DNA from: Aedes albopictus
Lineage: Eukaryota > Arthropoda > Insecta > Diptera > Culicidae
NCBI RefSeq assembly: GCF_035046485.1
Contig: NC_085138.1
Span: 64,038,580-64,102,579, forward strand
Direction: 5' to 3'
Length of the DNA: 64,000 bases
The notes beneath the pieces were generated by a model. It had not been told where the DNA came from and made no database searches. It was given only the letters and a program-made list of their open reading frames with translations. The position numbers and the translations under genes are program-made. Position 1 is the first letter of the stretch. Every line of letters starts with the position of its first letter. Of the stretch, positions 58,809 through 64,000 are shown piece by piece.

Positions 58809-59018
58809 CTCTCTGAAGCAATACCTTCTTGGTGGTTCCGGAGAGACGTAGGGTTTGGCGACCATAGGAATGTGTTTTAGTGGGTCGAGGAGAGAGTAGT
58901 CCTGGCTTCTACCGGCATTGTAGAAGACGGCCTCATCCCCACACTACCCTAACCTTCCTGTTAGAGTGTCTGATGAGCAGATTTATCCCCCTATGGTTTA
59001 GAAGGAAAAAAAAAAAAA
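58809..59018 (+). mobile_element. 5'-truncated R1-clade LINE copy (3' end only)
   Basis: About 210 bp match the last part of the 36335-41657 LINE from ctctctgaagcaatacct through ggtttagaagg, and end in an A run. Small indels separate the two copies. It lies inside the Transib-like element, so it landed there later or was carried in. Confidence 0.92.
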
Positions 59019-59035
59019 AGATATTTTTGACAAAG

Positions 59036-60540
59036 TGTATCACCATAAATTTCTCAGCCGTCTATCAACCGATTTGGGTTCTTAAGGCCCCAAACGAAAG
59101 CTACTACATCCTAGTAGAACGCTATTGATTTTTTTTTTTTTTTGATTGGACGTTCGGTTACCGAGATATCTTTCAAAGAGTGCTAGGGAGTAGTACAACT
59201 TAATTATTTTAGATATTTTTGACAAAGTGTATCACCATAAATTTCTCAGCCGTCTATCAACCGATTCGGGTTCTTAAGGCCCGAAACGAAAGCTACTGCA
59301 CCCTAGAAGAACGCTTTTGAATTTCATTCCGATTGGACATTTTGTAACCGAGATATCTTTCGGGGAGTACTTTGGAGTAATACAACTTAACTTTTTAAGA
59401 GGTCTTTGACAAAATGCTTCATAATAAATGAATCAGCCGTGTGCAATCGATTTGAGTTCTCTCAGCATCAAATGAAAGCTACAGCATCCAAGTAGTATGC
59501 TATTAAATTTCATGCCGTTTGGATATTTTGTTTCCGAGATATCTTTCCACGAGTACTAAGGAGTAATGAAATTTACGCTTTTGAGAGATTTTTGATAAAA
59601 TGTATCATAATACATTTCTCAGACGTTTGTCAACAGACTTTTTATGATCATATTTGGTTTCTCAAGGAGCTCTGCATGAAAATGCAATTGCAACAAATAC
59701 ATAAAAGCTACTATCTCTTTGTAATATTTGAGCTTAATAAACAGTAGCAAAAATATCACGGAATGTATGTAGGAAAAGCCTTTTTACCCTTCTTATTACC
59801 CTTCTTACACCCATAAGAAGGGTATAAATATCGCTCGAAAAACCGACTTTCGATCCGAGGCCCGGAGGGCCGAGTCTCATATACCAATGAACTCAGCTCG
59901 ACGAACTGAGCAAATGTCTGTATGTGTGTGTGTGTGTGTGTATGTGTGTATGTGTGTGTGTGTATGTGCGTTACAAAAAAAAGTCACGCATGTTTCTCAG
60001 CCGTCTGTCAACCGATTTGAGTTCTCTTGGAAGCATATGAAAGCTACTACATCCTAGTAGATCGCTATTGAATTTTTTTTCGATTGGACGTTTGGTTACC
60101 GAGATATCTCTCGAAGAGTACTTATGAGTCATACTTCTAAACTTTTTAAGATTTTTGACCAAGTGTATCATAATAAATATTTCGACCGTTTGTCAATCGA
60201 TTTGGGTTTTCTTGGCACCAAATGAAAGCTACAGCATCCTAGTAGATCGCCCAGAAATTTTATTTCGATTGGACATTTGGTTACCGAGATATCTTTCAAA
60301 GAGTTCTTGGGAGTAATACAGGTTAACTTTTTGAGAGATGTTTGACCAAGGGTAAGGGTACCATAATAAATATCTCAGCCACCTGTCAACCGATTTGGGT
60401 TCTCTAAGCACCAAATGATAGCTACAATATGCTTGTATAAAGCCCTGAAATTTTATTTCGGTTCGACATTTGATTACTGAGATATCTTACGAAGAGTATT
60501 TCAATAAATTATTTTTTTATTATATTCACTTGTTATCGTG
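59036..60540 (+). repeat. Satellite-like array, 184-195-bp units
   Basis: Units share atttctcagccgtctatcaa, ccgatttgggttct, gaaagctactacatcctagt and ggttaccgagatatctttc. Markers fall at 59051, 59246, 59431, 59617, 59997, 60181 and 60375. The 380-bp step between 59617 and 59997 is where the microsatellite module (59812-59985) sits. A diverged unit may follow near 60860. Confidence 0.85.
59812..59985 (-). repeat. Microsatellite-associated conserved module, copy 2
   Basis: In reverse orientation to 19940-20318. It has gaggcccggagggccgag, a ttggtatatgag word, ctcagctcgacgaactgag, then a long (TG)n/(TATG)n run at 59920-59968. The order of parts is the same as in copy 1. Confidence 0.7.
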
Positions 60541-61191
60541 CATTTGTTTTTGACCAGTCTATGGGAAATAATTTTTCAATAAATGATGCTGACCTCATTC
60601 AAAGTGTATACTAGCAGGTTATTGTTTTCAACAAAATTATAAATAACAAATTACAAATACACAGGAATTTTATGGAAACTAACAATATGTTAAATGAAAG
60701 CTTTGAAGAACCAGACAGCCAAAATAACTAGCTAATGCCAAAACTGATTAACTTAGTAGATATATCATTTTTGTCGTTTTTACACCATAACCATGAAACC
60801 AAGTACTTCGGAGCTAATTTAATTGACTGATTTAGACAAAGTGTATCTCGCTGTTTTTCTTACCCATTTGTCAATCGATTCAAGATCTTTTAGCAGTTAA
60901 TAAAAGATACAAAATTCCAGCTTACATAGCTTACATATCTATTTTTTAAACATTCCATACAAGACTCTAGGAAGTGTCTGGCATTTCTGGTAGTTTAGTC
61001 CATAGTCCATGATGCTATTTTGGAAACCAATCCACTAGATGCCAAATCCACAATAAAGTTCTAGGTCAATTCCACAAAACAAATAAGTTAAATACAAATA
61101 ATACAACAATAATTTTAATAAGTGTAAGAAGGGTTCTGTGCACCATAGGTGGATTAAATCGGGTTTTTCAGAATGATCCCACTGTGCGCCG

Positions 61192-61575
61192 CCGCTGTTA
61201 TTCTTGTCCGTTGTTGTCTGTCTGTTGTGAATGAAAACAAGTTTGTGGCCCTTTTCTTGTGAATGAGCAATGAGGGGATTATGATGGGGGGCACACACCA
61301 CTGATGTTCAATGACACCTTCCGATCCGATACACGATTCGATTCGGTTCCACAACGGTGATCTCTCTTTCCATCAGGGTGAGGTCGGCCGGGGCAAGGGC
61401 GAAGGACGCTCGCTCGGAACGGGTCTTGGCTCTTAAGGTGTCGATCGTTTGTTTGATTGGTGGTTTTCTCCGCCGGATAGATTAGTTCTCAAGAGACCCT
61501 CACTCGAGCACACAAAACGAGGCTATTCAACGATTCAACGTTTCATTTTTCCATTCTCATCTCTTTCATTTGCAG
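61192..61575 (+). other. Intron or flank just upstream of the ADAMTS exon
   Basis: Contains a pyrimidine-rich run leading to ctctttcatttgcag at 61561-61575, the splice acceptor. No other feature was recognised. Confidence 0.6.
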
Positions 61576-61784
61576 AGCACGACAAGCATCTGGAAAGCAT
61601 TGAACTGCCAGACGGAAGCCCGATCGGTGACGATGGACACGGCCACGGCCGCAGGAGCCGAAGAAGCACGGCGCACATTGCAAACAACGAGTACACCATC
61701 GAGGTGCTGGTGGCGGTGGACAAGAAGATGCAGGAGTACCACAAAGATACGCTCAAGTCGTACGTGCTGACGTTGATGTCGATC
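61576..61784 (+). CDS. Internal exon of an ADAMTS-type metalloprotease
   Basis: A 209-bp exon between the acceptor tttcatttgcag and the donor GTAAGT. It begins with the last two bases of a codon (phase 1) and then has 69 full codons, ending on a codon boundary. The protein has a His/Gly/Asp-rich propeptide end and a furin-type basic site GRRSRRS. It then reads NEYTIEVLVAVDKKMQEYH and continues to SYVLTLMSI, the first strand and helix of a reprolysin (M12B) catalytic domain. Position right after the furin site and the wording match insect AdamTS-A-like secreted proteases that cut extracellular matrix. The zinc site HExxHxxGxxH must lie in later exons outside the window. It is the only host coding exon I can support, so the upstream exons are outside or unrecognised. 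Confidence 0.82.
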
Positions 61785-62363
61785 GTAAGTGTTAATTTGA
61801 TATGTGTATGATTGGTGGAGGTGATTACGATCGTTGGGTTTAGGGCACGCGGAGTATAGGCGTAATTGAGTAGCGATAACGACAGGCCATTCGAGACCTA
61901 TTAATGAAGATGACGCTAGAATATCCATTTCCATGCCTGTTACATACTAGAGTGGCCCAAAATGAAGCCTGTATCCGCAATAATCGAGACACAGAAATAC
62001 GACTGTAGCTTTGCAACGGATCGGTAAAAATGATAAAAAAAAATTGACTGTGCCAAATTTTAAAAAAAATCGGTGCATTTTGTACAATCATGACCAATTT
62101 GATTTGCTTGGCAGTTGGTTTTTTTGGGCTATATTAAGGATAATGATGAAATTTTGTAAGGAACTAGGGAACACCGAGCACCTATAAATTAATTATCATG
62201 TTTTGGCCGATTTTGGATACGATACATCCCTTGTAGCATATTTTCCCATATCCAATATATGGTTCGAAGCAAAACTAGAGACTCTCCCCCTGCTACGCCA
62301 TACGGACAGAAACTTTCTTGAATAAATTTTGATCAACTGAATTGAAAGCTATCAGTGTTGGTG
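61785..62363 (+). other. Intron after the ADAMTS exon
   Basis: Starts GTAAGTGTTAAT. The remaining DNA to the LINE end is AT-rich with no recognised feature. Confidence 0.65.
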
Positions 62364-64000
62364 TGGGTACTTACTTACCTTACCGATCAGGCTAAGGCCG
62401 GGGTGGCCTCTGCTGTACATAGTAGCCGTCTCCATTCCACTCGGTCCATGGCTGTTTGTCTCCAGTTCCGCACACTGCGTAGGGTCCGCAGATCTTCCTT
62501 CACTTGATCGACCCACCTAGCTCGCTGCGCTTCACGTCTTCTTGTACCGGTCGGATGACTCTCGAGAACCATTTTAGTCGGGTTGCTATCCGACATCCTG
62601 ATGACGTGACCCGCCCACCGTAGCCTCCCGATTCTCGCGGTATGGGCGATGGTTGGTTCTCTCAGCAGCTGATGCAGCTCGTGGTTCATTCGCCTTCTCC
62701 AAGTCTCGTCTTCCATCTGCACTCCGCCGTAGACGGTACGCAACACCTTCCGTTCGAAAAATCTCAAAGGGCGCGTTGGTCCTTTGCACGTGGGGTCCAT
62801 GTTTCGTGCCCATAGAGGACGACCGGTCTAATCAGCGTTTTGTAGATGGTTAACTTCGTGTTACGGCGAACTTTATTCGATCGTTGAGTTCTGCGGAGTC
62901 CAAAGTAAGAACGATTTCCTGCCACAATGCGCCTCTGAATTTCTCTGCTGGTGTCGTTGTCGGCAGTCACCAGTGAGCCCAAGTACACGAATTCTTCAAC
63001 CGCTTCGATTTCATCACCGTCGATATGAATTCGGGGTGACGGGCGCGGTGATTCCTCCCTGGAGCCCTTTGCCATCATGTACTTTGTCTTCGACACATTA
63101 ATGACTAATCCGATTCGCCTGGCTTCACTCTTTAGTCGGATGTACGTTTCCGCCATCATCGTCTTAAATTTGCCATAATCAGCGAAACCAAGCAGCTGAA
63201 CGGACTTCGTGAAAATCGTTCCACTCGTGTTTATCCCTGCTCTCCTTATTACACCCATTAAAGTTGTGTTAAACAGCAATCCCGAAAGACCATCATCTTG
63301 TCGTAACCCTCTGCGAGATTCGAAGGGACTCGAGAGTGTCCCTGATTTTCGAACTACGCACATTATTTGACCCATCGTCTTCGTCACCTTGCTCAATCGT
63401 ATCAGTTTATCCGGGAATCCGTATTCGTGCATAATCTGCAATAGCTGGTCTCGACGGATTGTATCATACGCTTATTTAAAATCGATAAACAAGTGATGTG
63501 TAGGCACGCTGTATTCGCGGCATTTCTGCAACACCTGGCGGATGGCGAACATCTAGTCCGTTGTAGAGCGTTCACCCATTAATCCAGCCTGATATTGCCC
63601 CACGAACTCTCTTGCAATCGGTGATAGACGGCCATCCATTTCTCCGGTAATACTTCCTCCTCCCAAGTCTTGGTAATGGCCCACTGTAGTGCTCTCACCA
63701 GTGCTTCTCCATCGTACCGTAAACTGGGGTGTACTTGATCAGTGGGGTGAACATGATCACTCAATTATCCGCGGATATCGGCTTTCAAGGAAGCAATAAT
63801 TCTATTTTAATCATTCACAATCCAATGACGTAACATTAAAATGGAATGGTAACTTCCTTGAAAGTCGATATCCGTGGATAATTGAGTGATCATGTTCACC
63901 CCACTGATCAACTACACCCCAGTTTACGGTACTTTAGAAGTTTGCTTGGTAGTTGATCTGCTCCAGCGGCTTTGTTGTTTTTCAACTATCCACCTCCTCC
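62364..64000 (-). pseudogene. Decayed LINE (reverse transcriptase), runs off the window
   Basis: Minus-strand RT of a non-LTR element. From 5' to 3': LKNNKAAGADQLPSKLLKY (fingers), ALVRALQWAITKTWEEEVLP, IDFK-stop-AYDT (motif A with a TAA at 63472-63474), RRGLRQDDGLSGLLFN (motif B, usual QGD changed to QDD) and LGFADY (motif C, FADD damaged by a small deletion). The thumb follows, with EFVYLGSLVTADNDTSREI and the C-terminal WAGHVIRMSDSNP region. A further stop lies at 63553-63555 and a frameshift near 62780. The 3' end carries short ggtaaggtaagtaagta repeats. The clade is uncertain (RTE-like or a relative). It is cut by the MITE at 63717-63929. Confidence 0.8.
63717..63929. mobile_element. 213-bp MITE with TA target inside the LINE
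   Basis: The ends start CCGTAAACTGGGGTGTAC and the arms pair almost perfectly for about 80 bp (through ttatccgcggatatcggc). TA flanks it at 63715-63716 and 63930-63931. LINE coding sequence continues on both sides (KLLKY before and DGEALVRAL after), which confirms the insertion. The terminus has two nested copies of a tGGGGTGnACnTGATCA word. Confidence 0.92.

Larger units (their letters stand above)
57685..61186. mobile_element. Transib-like element with CACAGTG ends
   Basis: Inverted 23-bp ends starting CACAGTGGGATCATTCTG at 57685 and at 61186 (reversed) are flanked by the 5-bp duplication CGCCG (57680-57684 and 61187-61191). A CACWRTG-type terminus with a 5-bp CGNCG-like target duplication is the signature of Transib elements, whose transposase is related to RAG1. 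The 3.5-kb interior has no transposase. It holds a 348-bp tandem pair, a 5'-truncated R1 tail, a ~190-bp satellite and a microsatellite module. The GCC-rich flanks make a chance 5-bp match possible. Confidence 0.65.

Noticed and set aside
59036..60540. CRISPR-like spaced repeats
   Set aside because: Units are 184-195 bp, diverged throughout and eukaryotic in context; they are a satellite.

Overview
The window is eukaryotic and comes from a repeat-laden insect genome. It is almost certainly a culicine mosquito, most likely Aedes: it has a tRNA-headed SINE that I recognise as Feilai-like, R1- and I-clade LINEs, an mdg1-type Ty3/gypsy element, many MITEs with TA, TTAA or 8-bp target duplications, and the degenerate 'ggaattcct' arrays typical of Aedes. 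I see only one piece of a host gene: a plus-strand internal exon at 61576-61784. It encodes the furin-site and start-of-catalytic-domain segment of an ADAMTS-type metalloprotease. Everything upstream is therefore intron or 5' flank of that gene, filled by transposons.

Layout. 1-1088: degenerate repeat and anonymous DNA. 1095-9679: complete minus-strand Ty3/gypsy (mdg1/412-like) element with 500-bp LTRs, 6-bp target duplication, PPT, PBS, gag, a -1 slippery heptamer and pol; pol is split by a 1.27-kb TA-flanked TIR element and carries further lesions. 9686-13890: tandem and degenerate arrays, with a strand flip near 12.4 kb. 13.9-16.7 kb: anonymous DNA with a decayed LINE scrap and a perfect 120-bp palindrome. 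16754-22101: a 5.3-kb composite flanked by TTAA and 20-bp TIRs, holding a 'gccgccatcttg' satellite, MITEs and a microsatellite-associated module. 22461-24067: a TIR element with a nested 8-bp-TSD MITE made mostly of ttaatcat repeats. 26.6-28.1 kb: a gatagagaa minisatellite with a hairpin MITE and its empty-site paralogue. 29.4-36.2 kb: tandem repeats, a 1.4-kb TIR element, Feilai, degenerate arrays and a second SINE.

36.3-41.65 kb: nearly full-length R1-clade LINE with one ORF1 frameshift and one in-frame ORF2 stop, followed by a truncated Feilai. 41.8-46.5 kb: degenerate arrays and nested MITEs. 46.5-55.45 kb: an I-clade LINE with a TAATG ORF1/ORF2 junction, RNase H and a (TAA)n tail. It is interrupted by three elements, one of which is a MITE that inserted into another copy of itself. 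57685-61186: a 3.5-kb element with CACAGTG ends and CGCCG target duplications (Transib signature), filled with satellite and a 5'-truncated R1 tail. After the ADAMTS exon, the intron holds a decayed minus-strand LINE cut by a 213-bp MITE and running off the window.

How the parts relate: the LINEs supply machinery that SINEs such as Feilai may borrow, and the short TIR elements have no transposase here and must have moved in trans. Nearly identical LTRs around a defective pol suggest the gypsy copy was also mobilised in trans. Boundaries given with target duplications are read directly from the sequence; others are approximate.
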